From Paeniglutamicibacter psychrophenolicus (GTDB lineage: Bacteria > Actinomycetota > Actinomycetes > Actinomycetales > Micrococcaceae), in contig NZ_JAGIOE010000001.1 in NCBI RefSeq assembly GCF_017876575.1, forward strand, positions 1,488,001 through 1,552,000: DNA of 64,000 nucleotides, read 5' to 3'. Position numbers and translations under genes: made by a program. The first letter of the stretch is position 1. Each line of letters starts with the position of its first letter. Below the pieces are notes generated by a model. That model was not told the DNA's origin, made no database searches, and saw nothing but the letters and a program-made list of their open reading frames with translations. Below are positions 42,855 through 51,656 of this stretch, piece by piece.

Positions 42855-45800
42855 GTGTCCCTTACGACCCCGCACGTGCGTGTAGTCCCGCCGGCCCTCG
42901 CCGCCGACGGCACCGCTCTGGTCCGCCCCCAGGACCTTGCAGACGAAGCCATCAAGCTGGTGCGCCACTGGCTCACCGAAGGCTCGAAGGTTCCCGTCGA
43001 TGCCTCCGCCGCGCAACTTGCCGGTGTGCTCAAGGACCCCAACGGCCTGGACTTCACCGTCGGCTTCGTCGACGGCGTGATCCGCCCCGAGGACCTGTTG
43101 GTCGCCGCCCGCAACCTCAAGGCCCTGGCTCCGAAGGTCCCCTCCTTCCTGCCCTGGTACATGAAGTCGGCCGTCGCCCTGGGTGGCACCATGGCCCCGA
43201 TCCTGCCGGGCATCGTGGTCCCGGTGGCCCGCCGCGTGCTGCGCGAAATGGTCGGCCACCTGATCATCGACGCCACCGACGCCAAGCTCGGCGCCTCGAT
43301 CTCCAAGATCAAGAAGGAGGGCATCGACCTCAACGTCAACCTCCTGGGAGAAGCGATCCTCGGCGAGGGCGAAGCCGCCCGCCGCCTCGAGGGAACCCAC
43401 AAGCTGCTGGCCCGCGACGATGTCGACTACGTGTCCATCAAGGTCTCCTCCACCGTGGCCCCGCACAACCACTGGGCCTTCGACGAGGCCGTCGAGCACA
43501 TCATCGAAAAACTCATCCCGCTCTACCGCCTGGCCGCCACCGCCGCGCCCAAGAAGAAGTTCATCAACCTGGACATGGAGGAGTACAAGGACCTGGATTT
43601 GACCATTGCGGTCTTCACCAAGATCCTTGACCTGCCCGAGTTCCGCGACCTGGAGGCCGGCATCGTGCTGCAGGCCTACCTGCCCGACGCCCTGTCGGCC
43701 ATGATCCACCTGCAGGAATGGTCCGCCAAGCGCGTGGACCTCGGCGGTGCCCCGATCAAGGTCCGCGTCGTGAAGGGTGCAAACCTTCCGATGGAGCAGG
43801 TCGAGGCAAACCTGCACGGTTGGCCGGTTGCCACCTGGAACACCAAGCAGGACTCCGACACCTCCTACAAGTCGGTGCTGGACTACGCGCTGCGCCCGGG
43901 CCACGTGGAAAACGTGCGCATCGGCATTGCCGGCCACAACCTCTTCGACGTTGCCCTGGCCTGGCTGCTGGCCCAGGGCCGCGGTGTCACCGAGGGCATC
44001 GAATTCGAGATGCTGCTGGGCATGGCCACCGGCCAGGCCGAGGCAGTGCGCAAGGACGTCGGGCGCCTGCTGCTCTACACGCCGGTCGTGCACCCGGGCG
44101 AGTTCGACGTGGCGATCGCCTACCTGATCCGCCGCCTCGAAGAGGGCGCCAGCCAGGAAAACTTCATGTCCGCCGTCTTCGAGCTGGATAAGAACGAGGC
44201 CCTGTTCGAGCGCGAGAAGCAGCGCTTCCTCGCGTCCCTGGCGGACCTGGACGACTCCGTCCCGGCCCCGCACCGCATCCAGGACCGCAACATCGTGGAC
44301 CCTGAGGCGATCGAGGCCAAGCTGGCTGCGCTGGCCGACGGCACCGCCGGCTTCACCAACACCCCGGACACCGACCCCGACCTGCCGGGCAACCGCGCCT
44401 GGGGCCGGGACATCGTCAACAAGATGGTCGGTTCGACCCTCGGCAACGACTCCGTGGCGAAGGCCATGATCCACACCGAGGACGAGCTGAACCAGGTCGT
44501 CGAGACCGCCGTCGCTGCCTCCGAGTCCTGGCAGGCCATGGGCGCCGCCGCCCGCGCAGCCATCCTGCACCGCGCCGGTGCCGCCCTGGGGGCGCACCGC
44601 GCCGACCTGCTCGAGGTCATGGGTTCCGAATGCGGCAAGACCCTGGACCAGGGGGACCCCGAGGTCTCCGAGGCCATTGACTTCGCCCACTACTACGCCC
44701 AGCGCGGCCTGGAGCTGGAAAACGTCGACGGCGCCACCTTCGTTCCGTCCAAGTTGACCGTGGTCACTCCGCCGTGGAACTTCCCGGTCGCCATCCCTGC
44801 CGGCTCCACCCTCTCGGCCCTGGCTTCCGGCTCCTCGGTCATCATCAAGCCCGCGGGCCAGGCGGCACGCTCCGGCGCCGTCATGGTCGAGGCACTCTGG
44901 GAAGCCGGCGTGCCGCGCGACGTCCTGCAGCTGGTCCAGCTCTCCGAGCGCGGGCTGGGCACCGAACTGGTATCCCACCCGAGCGTCGACCGCCTGATCC
45001 TGACCGGCGGCTACGAGACCGCGCAGCTCTTCCGTTCCTTCCGCAAGGACCTCCCGCTGCTGGCCGAAACCTCGGGCAAGAACGCCGTGATCGTCACCCC
45101 GCACGCCGACCTGGACCTGGCCGCCAAGGACGTCGCGGCATCGGCATTCGGCCACGCCGGACAGAAGTGCTCGGCCGCCTCGCTGGTGATCCTGGTGGGT
45201 TCGGCTGCGGACTCCAAGCGCTTCCACAACCAGCTGGTCGATGACATCCGCTCGCTGAAGGTCGGCTACCCGCAGGACCCGCAGACCCAGATGGGCCCGG
45301 TCATCGAGCCGGCGCAGGGCAAGCTGCTGCGCGGCCTGACCACCCTGGGCGAGGGCGAGAAGTGGGTGCTTGAGCCCAAGAAGCTCGACGAGTCGGGCAA
45401 GCTGTGGAGCCCGGGCGTTCGCTCCGGTGTCAAGCGCGGTTCCGAGTACCACCTGACCGAGTACTTCGGCCCGATCCTCGGCGTCATGACCGCCGAAACC
45501 CTCGAAGAAGCAGTGGCGATCGTCAACGACATCGACTACGGCCTGACCAGCGGCCTGCACTCGCTGGACTCGGATGAGATGGGCTACTGGCTGGAGAACA
45601 TCCAGGCCGGCAACCTCTACATCAACCGCGGCATCACCGGTGCCATCGTGCAGCGCCAGCCGTTCGGCGGCTGGAAGAAGTCGGCCATCGGTGCCGGCAC
45701 CAAGGCCGGCGGACCGAACTACCTGGTGGGCATGGGCTCCTGGGAAGACGCCCCGGTGGCACACACCGGTGCGCTCTCGGCAACCTCAACCGCGCTGCTG

Positions 45801-46391
45801 AAGGCTGCCGGCGAATCCGGCCTCGAGGCTGCGGACCTGTCCTGGCTTCAGGGCGCGCTGGCCTCCGATGCCACCGTATGGGCCAACGAGTTCAACACCG
45901 CCAAGGACGTCTCCGGCCTGCACGCCGAGCGCAACGTCTTCCGCTACCGCGCCCTGCCGGTGACCGTGCGCTTCGAGAACGAGACCTCGGGCCACGGCAT
46001 CGCCGAGCTGGTTCGCGTCGTTGCCGCGGGCATCGCCGCCGGGTCCCGCGTCACGGTGTCCTCCGCCATCGAGGTTCCCGCAGCGCTCCGCACGGTGCTG
46101 GCCGAATCCTCCGCCACCGTCGTGGTTGAGGATGCCCAGGGCTTCGGCGCCCGCGCCGCACGCCTTGCAGCCAAGACCGGCCCGGACTCCGCGGCCCGCA
46201 TCCGCCTGATCGGTGGCTCGGTCATGGATGTTGCCGAGGCCACCAACGGCAAGCCCGATGTCGCCATCTACGGCAACAACGTGGTTTCCGCGGGACGGGT
46301 GGAGATGCTGACCTTCCTGCACGAGCAGGCAGTCTCCATCACCGCGCACCGCTTCGGCACCCCGAACCACCTGAGCGACTCGGTCATCTAA
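42855..46391 (+). CDS. putA: Bifunctional proline dehydrogenase / glutamate semialdehyde dehydrogenase
   Basis: 1178 aa from GTG 42855 with AAGGAG 8 bases upstream. The proline dehydrogenase half holds VVKGANLPMEQVE and the catalytic region around GIEFEMLLGMATGQ. The P5C dehydrogenase half has the Glu in LLAETSGKNAVI (residue 738) and catalytic Cys772 in GHAGQKCSAAS. The N-terminus lacks the RHH DNA-binding domain of enterobacterial PutA, so regulation must be separate, probably the divergent LysR. A long C-terminal region from about 970 resembles an ALDH-like tail of long PutA forms. It oxidises proline to glutamate with electrons going to the quinone pool via FAD. Confidence 0.96.
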   Translation: MSLTTPHVRVVPPALAADGTALVRPQDLADEAIKLVRHWLTEGSKVPVDASAAQLAGVLKDPNGLDFTVGFVDGVIRPEDLLVAARNLKALAPKVPSFLPWYMKSAVALGGTMAPILPGIVVPVARRVLREMVGHLIIDATDAKLGASISKIKKEGIDLNVNLLGEAILGEGEAARRLEGTHKLLARDDVDYVSIKVSSTVAPHNHWAFDEAVEHIIEKLIPLYRLAATAAPKKKFINLDMEEYKDLDLTIAVFTKILDLPEFRDLEAGIVLQAYLPDALSAMIHLQEWSAKRVDLGGAPIKVRVVKGANLPMEQVEANLHGWPVATWNTKQDSDTSYKSVLDYALRPGHVENVRIGIAGHNLFDVALAWLLAQGRGVTEGIEFEMLLGMATGQAEAVRKDVGRLLLYTPVVHPGEFDVAIAYLIRRLEEGASQENFMSAVFELDKNEALFEREKQRFLASLADLDDSVPAPHRIQDRNIVDPEAIEAKLAALADGTAGFTNTPDTDPDLPGNRAWGRDIVNKMVGSTLGNDSVAKAMIHTEDELNQVVETAVAASESWQAMGAAARAAILHRAGAALGAHRADLLEVMGSECGKTLDQGDPEVSEAIDFAHYYAQRGLELENVDGATFVPSKLTVVTPPWNFPVAIPAGSTLSALASGSSVIIKPAGQAARSGAVMVEALWEAGVPRDVLQLVQLSERGLGTELVSHPSVDRLILTGGYETAQLFRSFRKDLPLLAETSGKNAVIVTPHADLDLAAKDVAASAFGHAGQKCSAASLVILVGSAADSKRFHNQLVDDIRSLKVGYPQDPQTQMGPVIEPAQGKLLRGLTTLGEGEKWVLEPKKLDESGKLWSPGVRSGVKRGSEYHLTEYFGPILGVMTAETLEEAVAIVNDIDYGLTSGLHSLDSDEMGYWLENIQAGNLYINRGITGAIVQRQPFGGWKKSAIGAGTKAGGPNYLVGMGSWEDAPVAHTGALSATSTALLKAAGESGLEAADLSWLQGALASDATVWANEFNTAKDVSGLHAERNVFRYRALPVTVRFENETSGHGIAELVRVVAAGIAAGSRVTVSSAIEVPAALRTVLAESSATVVVEDAQGFGARAARLAAKTGPDSAARIRLIGGSVMDVAEATNGKPDVAIYGNNVVSAGRVEMLTFLHEQAVSITAHRFGTPNHLSDSVI

Positions 46392-46409
46392 CAACCGCGG
46401 TCCGCTGAT

Positions 46410-46457
46410 GCGAAGGCCCGCAGCCCCCTGTCCGGGAGCTGCGGGCCTTCGCTGTTT
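46410..46457 (+). terminator. Rho-independent terminator of putA
   Basis: GCGAAGGCCCGCAG at 46410-46423 pairs perfectly with CTGCGGGCCTTCGC at 46439-46452, followed by TGTTT. Confidence 0.85.
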
Positions 46458-46536
46458 GCTGCAGAGGCGGGCAACACTTGGCTGGGGACGGCCCCCGAAC
46501 TTCAGGTCGTCCGAAGCCTTCCAACGAAAACCAGTG

Positions 46537-46558
46537 ACCTATATACTCACCTATATAC
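46537..46558 (+). promoter_or_regulatory. Direct repeat upstream of vapB, likely autoregulatory operator
   Basis: ACCTATATAC at 46537-46546 and again at 46549-46558, period 12 bp. The TATATA cores could serve as -10 elements, so a VapBC complex bound here would block its own promoter. Confidence 0.6.
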
Positions 46559-46584
46559 GCAGAATTGAAGGGGACGTGGTCGTC

Positions 46585-46809
46585 ATGGCTATCACTTCTG
46601 TCGATGTCGACAAAGCCAAAATTGAGGAAGCCAAAAGGATCTTGTCCGCAGGCTCGGCCCGGGAAGCCATCGACATGGCCCTGGACGTCGTGCTTGCCTT
46701 GAACCACCAGCAAGCCGTGTTGGATGAAATGAAAGCCCATCCCATGACTGCGGAACAACGACGAGCCACCGTTATCGACTACCCGGATTCAGATACTTCC
46801 GTGGCGTGA
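46585..46809 (+). CDS. vapB: VapB-type antitoxin
   Basis: 74 aa from ATG 46585 with GAAGGGGA upstream. The N-terminal VDVDKAKIEEAKRIL and AREAIDMALDVVLAL form the ribbon-helix-helix-like VapB domain. The tail (HPMTAEQRRATVIDYPDS) would wrap round and inhibit the toxin. Its TGA overlaps the toxin ATG by one base (TGATG), the usual toxin-antitoxin coupling. The surrounding DNA has lower GC than neighbours, suggesting horizontal arrival. Confidence 0.85.
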   Translation: MAITSVDVDKAKIEEAKRILSAGSAREAIDMALDVVLALNHQQAVLDEMKAHPMTAEQRRATVIDYPDSDTSVA

Positions 46810-47234
46810 TGAACGGCCTCGGGTCGACGCTTCCGCTGTATCTCATCGATGCCAGCGCATGGTCACATTATGGCTCCAGGAATCCGGTGACCGGATTTAT
46901 CGACCACATTTCTCACCGAGGAGTGATCATGACATGCCCGCCTGCCGCCCTGGAATATTGCTTCATGGCGCGAAACAAGGTGGAGCATGATAATTACCGA
47001 ATGCGGATGGAAAAACTGTTGCAACCCTTGGTTCATCCAACAGTGCATGACGTACTCGTGATCCAATCCGCACTGTGGGGGAGCGGACTGGTTTGTGCCG
47101 CTGGAGCAAGCGACACGCTTATCGCGTCTTACGCCATGCTCAACAATGCCACCGTGATTTCATGTGACAAGGATTTTGGACATATCGCGGCCGCGCTAGA
47201 TGGCGCCCTGCGGCAAATTCGACTTGTTCCTTGA
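46809..47234 (+). CDS. vapC: PIN-domain VapC-type toxin
   Basis: 141 aa. The PIN-domain acidic residues appear in order: Asp in YLIDASAWSHYG, Glu in PAALEYCFMARN, Asp in AGASDTLIASYAMLN and Asp in VISCDKDFGHIA. VapC toxins are Mg2+-dependent RNases, usually cutting tRNA. Translation is coupled to the antitoxin. It ends 9 bp from the convergent ABC permease. Confidence 0.87.
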   Translation: MNGLGSTLPLYLIDASAWSHYGSRNPVTGFIDHISHRGVIMTCPPAALEYCFMARNKVEHDNYRMRMEKLLQPLVHPTVHDVLVIQSALWGSGLVCAAGASDTLIASYAMLNNATVISCDKDFGHIAAALDGALRQIRLVP

Positions 47235-47243
47235 AGGCTGTGG

Positions 47244-48482
47244 CTAATCCTCGAGCTTCAGCGCCTTGCGCCAGGACAGCGAAGAACCCGTCTGCATGAT
47301 GGCCCGGCGGTAGATCTTCTCGCCGAACAGCACCATGGCCCAGGCCGCCGCGACGGCAACGGCCAGCGAGGCGAACGGCTCCCACAGCGGAACATCGCTG
47401 CTGAGCAAACGGATGGGCATGGCCACCGAGGAGATCACCGGAACATAAGACGCGATGACCAGCAACGTGCCCTTGGCGTAGATGCCGGTGAACAACACCG
47501 CCACCAGCACCATGATCACCGGGCCCGTGGACTGCTGCAAGTCCTCGGTCCGCGAGGCCATCGCACCCAGCGCCGCCCACACCGCGGCCAGGATCAGGAA
47601 GCCGGCCACGAAGAAGGCCAGGAACCAACCGGCGGTTGCGAACACCACTGAAATGAACGGGACCTGGGTGGGCATCATGTTCAGGGCCAACAGGCCGATC
47701 CCCGTGAACAGGCACAGCTGCCCCATGGCCAGGACCATGTTGCCCAGGATCTTGCCCGCGAGCAGCTGGCGGATGGGGATGGCGGTGGCCAGGATCTCCA
47801 CCACCCGGTTCTGCTTTTCCTCCACCACCGAGTTGGCGATCGGCATCCCGAAGATCATCGCGGACATGTAGAAGAGGAAGGAGAAGATGAAGCCCATGAC
47901 CATGGCCATCGAGTTGCGTTCCGAATCCCCGTCGAGCAGCACCGGGCTCACGATGGAACCTGCGGTCAGCGATTCGGGGGAGACCCCCAGCTTCCCGGCG
48001 TTGAATTCCAGTGCCTGGGCGCTTGCGGCTTCTCCGAGCAGCGACTGGACCGGGCCGGGCACCTCCTTCAGCGCGGTGAGGCTGTAGCCATCCGGGGTGG
48101 GCGCGAGCACCAGGTCCGCGTCCTTGGCACGCAGGGCATCGAGGGCCGCGGTCCCTGACGGCACTGGATGGGAAATCAATTCGACCTTCTGGTCGTTGGC
48201 GAGGGCCAGCTCGTTGGCCGAAGCAACCAGGGCGGCGGTCCTGCCGTTCTCGGCGAACGCAATCGTTGCGGTCGTGGTCTTGTCTCCCATGATGCCGGCG
48301 AACACCACCGACCCCACGATCAGCGCGAGGGTGATCAGCGTGGTGATGATGAACGACTTGTCCCGGATCTTCACCGTGACCTCGCGCAGGGTCACGATCA
48401 GCCATGGCGCGCTTGGCTGCCCGGAAGCTGCGGACCGGTTCGGTGCGTCGGTGGGCCTGGTGCGGTGATCGGTGATGCTCAT
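47244..48482 (-). CDS. ABC-2 type exporter permease (NatB-like)
   Basis: 412 aa. One N-terminal helix (FIITTLITLALIVGSVVFAG) is followed by a large external domain of about 130 residues, then a block of about five helices starting MGFIFSFLFYMSAMIFGMPI. The motif SVVEEKQNRVVEIL is characteristic of NatB/YhaP permeases. It forms an exporter with the ATPase whose stop overlaps its start by 4 bp. Possible substrates include sodium ions or antibiotics, as for NatAB; the sequence does not decide. Confidence 0.88.
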   Translation of the reverse strand: MSITDHRTRPTDAPNRSAASGQPSAPWLIVTLREVTVKIRDKSFIITTLITLALIVGSVVFAGIMGDKTTTATIAFAENGRTAALVASANELALANDQKVELISHPVPSGTAALDALRAKDADLVLAPTPDGYSLTALKEVPGPVQSLLGEAASAQALEFNAGKLGVSPESLTAGSIVSPVLLDGDSERNSMAMVMGFIFSFLFYMSAMIFGMPIANSVVEEKQNRVVEILATAIPIRQLLAGKILGNMVLAMGQLCLFTGIGLLALNMMPTQVPFISVVFATAGWFLAFFVAGFLILAAVWAALGAMASRTEDLQQSTGPVIMVLVAVLFTGIYAKGTLLVIASYVPVISSVAMPIRLLSSDVPLWEPFASLAVAVAAAWAMVLFGEKIYRRAIMQTGSSLSWRKALKLED

Positions 48483-49360
48483 CGGATGACCTCCCGGTAG
48501 ATTTCTGCCAACGACGGACGTTGCGGGGCGAATTCGGTGACGGCCCCGCGATCCACCGCGGTGCGCAGCACGCGCTGGGCAGCCGCGTCGTCGGTGAACT
48601 CCACCAGGGCGCGCGGACCCGCGACATCCATTACCCGCACCCCGGGCTGCTCGCGCAGCCATCCGGCATCTGGCGGGGTCACCACCACGTGCTTGGCGCT
48701 GGCCCGCGCCCGCAGCTCCTCGGCGCTGCCGGAGGCCACGATCTTGCCCCCTGCCAGCACCACGAGGTTGTCGCAGAGCGTATCGATCAGATCCAGCTGG
48801 TGGCTGGAGAACAGGATCGGCACCCCGGTGGCGGCCCGCTCGGCCAGCAGCTTGGTCATCGAGTCCACGGCCAGCGGATCCAACCCGGAAAACGGCTCGT
48901 CCAGGACCAACGCGGTCGGGTGGTGCATCAGCGAGGCGGCGACCTGCACGCGCTGCTGGTTGCCCAGCGAGAGGGACTCGAGCTTGTCCTTGGTCCGGTC
49001 GACAATGCCGAAGCGGTCCAGCAGGTCCAGGGCCTCGGTGCGGGCATCGGTGCGGCTCATGCCGTGGAGCTGGCCCAGGTATTGGAGCTGGTCCAGCACC
49101 TGCTGCTTGGGGTAGAGCCCGCGTTCCTCGGGCATGTAGCCGAAGCGCGCCCGGTCGGTGTCGGTGATCTGCGTGCCGTTGAAGTACACCGAGCCGGAAT
49201 GGGACTTGAGCACTCCCATGATGATGCGCATGGTGGTGGTCTTGCCGGCGCCGTTGGCCCCGACGAAGCCTGTCATGCCGTCGGCGGGGACGGAAAACGA
49301 CACATCGTCGAGCACCGTCCGGTCACCGAATCGCCTGGTGAGACCTTGTACCTCTAACAC
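48479..49360 (-). CDS. ABC exporter ATP-binding protein (NatA-like)
   Basis: 293 aa from a GTG start. Walker A GANGAGKTT lies near residue 35, the signature LSLGNQQRVQVAASL near 130 and Walker B TALVLDEPFSGLDPL near 150. A C-terminal extension of about 80 residues after the H-loop SSHQLDLID is typical of this class. The signature has Asn in place of the second Gly of LSGGQ. It is one transcription unit with the permease and follows the response regulator gene by 118 bp. Confidence 0.93.
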   Translation of the reverse strand: MLEVQGLTRRFGDRTVLDDVSFSVPADGMTGFVGANGAGKTTTMRIIMGVLKSHSGSVYFNGTQITDTDRARFGYMPEERGLYPKQQVLDQLQYLGQLHGMSRTDARTEALDLLDRFGIVDRTKDKLESLSLGNQQRVQVAASLMHHPTALVLDEPFSGLDPLAVDSMTKLLAERAATGVPILFSSHQLDLIDTLCDNLVVLAGGKIVASGSAEELRARASAKHVVVTPPDAGWLREQPGVRVMDVAGPRALVEFTDDAAAQRVLRTAVDRGAVTEFAPQRPSLAEIYREVIR

Positions 49361-49478
49361 GGTGGGACATTCCTTTGGTTGGCGGGAGTTCTCCTGCCTT
49401 CCAATCTATGTGCCGGGCCCGCCGCGGGGGATCGTTCGAAGGAATGAAATTCGCCTGCACGGAGCCTGCGCCCCGGCC

Positions 49479-50171
49479 TCAGGCCTCCGTCAAAGGGATG
49501 AGTCCGACGCGGTAGGCAAAGACGACGGCCTGCACCCTGTCCCGAACCCCGGCCTTGGCCAGGACGTTGGACAGATGCGTCTTCACTGTCGCCTCCGAGA
49601 CATGCAGGGCAGCGGCGATCTCCGCGTTCGACAGGCCCGAGGCCAGCTTCGTGAGCACCTCGCGTTCCCTGTTGGTCAGCTCGTGAAGCACCCGCCGGTC
49701 ATCCGGGGCAAGTGCGGCCGCCGGTGCCGCGGGCGTGCCCGGCGCCGAAGAGGCAGTGCCGCGCTGGATGATGCGCAGCGTGACCTCGGGGGAGAGCAAC
49801 GCCTGGCCGCCGGCCGCCGCGTGCACCGCCTGGATGATCATTTCCGGTTCGGTGTTCTTCAGCAGGAACCCGCTGGCCCCGGCATCGATCGCGGCAAAAA
49901 GGTAGTCGTCGCGGTCGAAGGTGGTCAGCACGACGACCTTGGCGTCGGTGCCCGAGGTGATCTGCGCGGTGGCGGCGACCCCGTCGAGCACCGGCATCTG
50001 GATGTCCATGAGCACCACGTCCGGGTCCAGGTCCAGGGCAGCGGCGACAGCTTCCTGCCCGTCGGCGGCCGTGCCCACGACCTCCAGGGCCTCGTCGGTG
50101 CCCAGGATCAGGGCCAGGGAGGAGCGGATCAGCGGCTGGTCGTCGCAGACAAGGATGCGGATGGGACTCAT
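49479..50171 (-). CDS. NarL/LuxR-family response regulator
   Basis: 230 aa. The receiver domain has the acidic pair DD at 10-11 and the phospho-acceptor Asp56 in VVLMDIQMPVLDG. The C-terminal LuxR HTH contains LTNREREVLTKLASGLSNAE and TVKTHLSNVLAKAGV. An Ala/Pro linker near 150 separates them. It starts inside the end of the histidine kinase gene (4 bp overlap), so they form one two-component system. The ABC exporter genes follow on the same strand and are the natural target. Confidence 0.95.
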   Translation of the reverse strand: MSPIRILVCDDQPLIRSSLALILGTDEALEVVGTAADGQEAVAAALDLDPDVVLMDIQMPVLDGVAATAQITSGTDAKVVVLTTFDRDDYLFAAIDAGASGFLLKNTEPEMIIQAVHAAAGGQALLSPEVTLRIIQRGTASSAPGTPAAPAAALAPDDRRVLHELTNREREVLTKLASGLSNAEIAAALHVSEATVKTHLSNVLAKAGVRDRVQAVVFAYRVGLIPLTEA

Positions 50172-51532
50172 GGGGTTCCTTCAACGGTGTCGGGGGTGTG
50201 CAGGGTGCGCAGCCGGGCGCGGGTGCGCCACCCGGCCGGCGAGCGCGGGCCGATGTCCACCAATCCGTGGTGCAGCGCCGCGCGTTCCTTGATGCCGCGC
50301 AGGCCGTAGCCGCTGCCGGCGGTTCCCGGGCGCGGGGCCCCGTCATCGACGACCTCGACCTCCACCCAGTCGCCGTTCCCGTCGCTGCCGCTGCGCAGCG
50401 AGAGCACCGCCGAGCGTGCGGTGGAGTGCTCGCGCACGTTGGCCAGGGACTCTGCGGCGATCCGGTACAGCGCCAGGCCCAGCCCGGGGCCGACCTCGCC
50501 CAGGAAACCCGGCCGGTGTTCGACGGTGATCAACTGCACCGCGACCCCGGCGCGGGCGGACTGCTCCACCAGCCCCGGCAGCTGCCCCAGGGAGGGCTCC
50601 GGGGAACGGTCGGTGGCGCCTTCGGCGTCGGAGTCCCCGTGGCGCAGCACCCGCAGCAGCGAGCGGGTCTCGCCCACCGCCCGGCGGGCCGAGTCCTCGA
50701 TGCCGAGCATCAGCGCGGCCGCGCGTTCCGGGTCCCGCGGCTGGACCATGCGGGCGGCTGCCGCCTGCACCCCGACGGCCGAGATGTGGTGGGCCACCAC
50801 GTCGTGCAGTTCGCGGGCAATGCGCAGGCGCTCGTCGACCACCGCCCGGCGGGCCAGCTCCTCGGACTGCTCCTTCAGCTGTGCGGCCTGTTCCACGACG
50901 ACCTCGTGCCGCCAGGCGCTGCGCCAGGAGGTCATCCCCAGGAAGATGGCCCCGCCGAAGTAGAAGAGGTTGACCAGGAAGTTGTACCCGGCGTAGGCGA
51001 TGACCGGGTCGATGAAGCCGGAAGTCTCGATGGCCGTGGGCAGCTCCAGCTCGGTGCCGTAGAACAGCTTCGCGTTGGTGATGGCCACCAGCAGCCACAC
51101 GGCCATGGCCAGGATGACGCCGCCCAGTGCCAGCCGCAGGCCGCGCCGGTCGCGCGCCCAGGTGACCGCAGAATAGAGCCCGACGAAGTAGGCGATCTGC
51201 GGTGCCAGTTGCATCATGACCGTCGGAAGCCAGGTGCCGAAGCCGATGAACAGTGCGGAAAGGACCAGCATCGAGGCGATCGGGAAGCGCCGGCGCACCG
51301 CCAGCGGGGCAATCATCGCGCACATGGCCAGGTAGGCCGGGACACGGTCGGGGGCATCCTGCGCGGGGGCGAAGCTGAGGATCATTTCCATGCCGAGCAG
51401 CGCCGCGGCCATGACCAGCAGCGTCACCCACGCATCGCGCCGCAACTGCTGGATGCCTGGTTGCCGGCGTTCCCATTCCTCGGGCGGAAAATCGCCGGGC
51501 AGGAAGCGTTGGCGCAAGGCCAGGAAATTCAT
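50168..51532 (-). CDS. NarL-type sensor histidine kinase
   Basis: 454 aa. The first about 210 residues contain about five membrane helices (ARDAWVTLLVMAAALLGME, TWLPTVMMQLAPQIAYFVG). A HisKA_3 dimer domain follows with IARELHDVVAHHISAVGVQ; His243 in the HD motif is the phosphorylation site. The C-terminal ATPase contains GLALYRIAAESLANVREHS and VDDGAPRPG. The sensor is intramembrane with no large external domain, as in exporters-sensing kinases of Bacillus LiaS type. Its signal is unknown. Confidence 0.94.
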   Translation of the reverse strand: MNFLALRQRFLPGDFPPEEWERRQPGIQQLRRDAWVTLLVMAAALLGMEMILSFAPAQDAPDRVPAYLAMCAMIAPLAVRRRFPIASMLVLSALFIGFGTWLPTVMMQLAPQIAYFVGLYSAVTWARDRRGLRLALGGVILAMAVWLLVAITNAKLFYGTELELPTAIETSGFIDPVIAYAGYNFLVNLFYFGGAIFLGMTSWRSAWRHEVVVEQAAQLKEQSEELARRAVVDERLRIARELHDVVAHHISAVGVQAAAARMVQPRDPERAAALMLGIEDSARRAVGETRSLLRVLRHGDSDAEGATDRSPEPSLGQLPGLVEQSARAGVAVQLITVEHRPGFLGEVGPGLGLALYRIAAESLANVREHSTARSAVLSLRSGSDGNGDWVEVEVVDDGAPRPGTAGSGYGLRGIKERAALHHGLVDIGPRSPAGWRTRARLRTLHTPDTVEGTP

Positions 51533-51656
51533 CGTTCATCCTCTGGTTGCGCGGCTGTCGTCATCATTCCCACCCACGAACCTATCGCATCGGGAACCTG
51601 CGGGGCATGTTCTGTTGCGGCACCGGAACCCAAATTCCCTTGTCTGGGAGCGGCAA

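Noticed and set aside
42774-45764. Minus-strand open frame of nearly 1000 codons opposite putA
   Set aside because: Shadow of putA caused by codon bias; no motifs, no start site, and it covers a clear family on the other strand.
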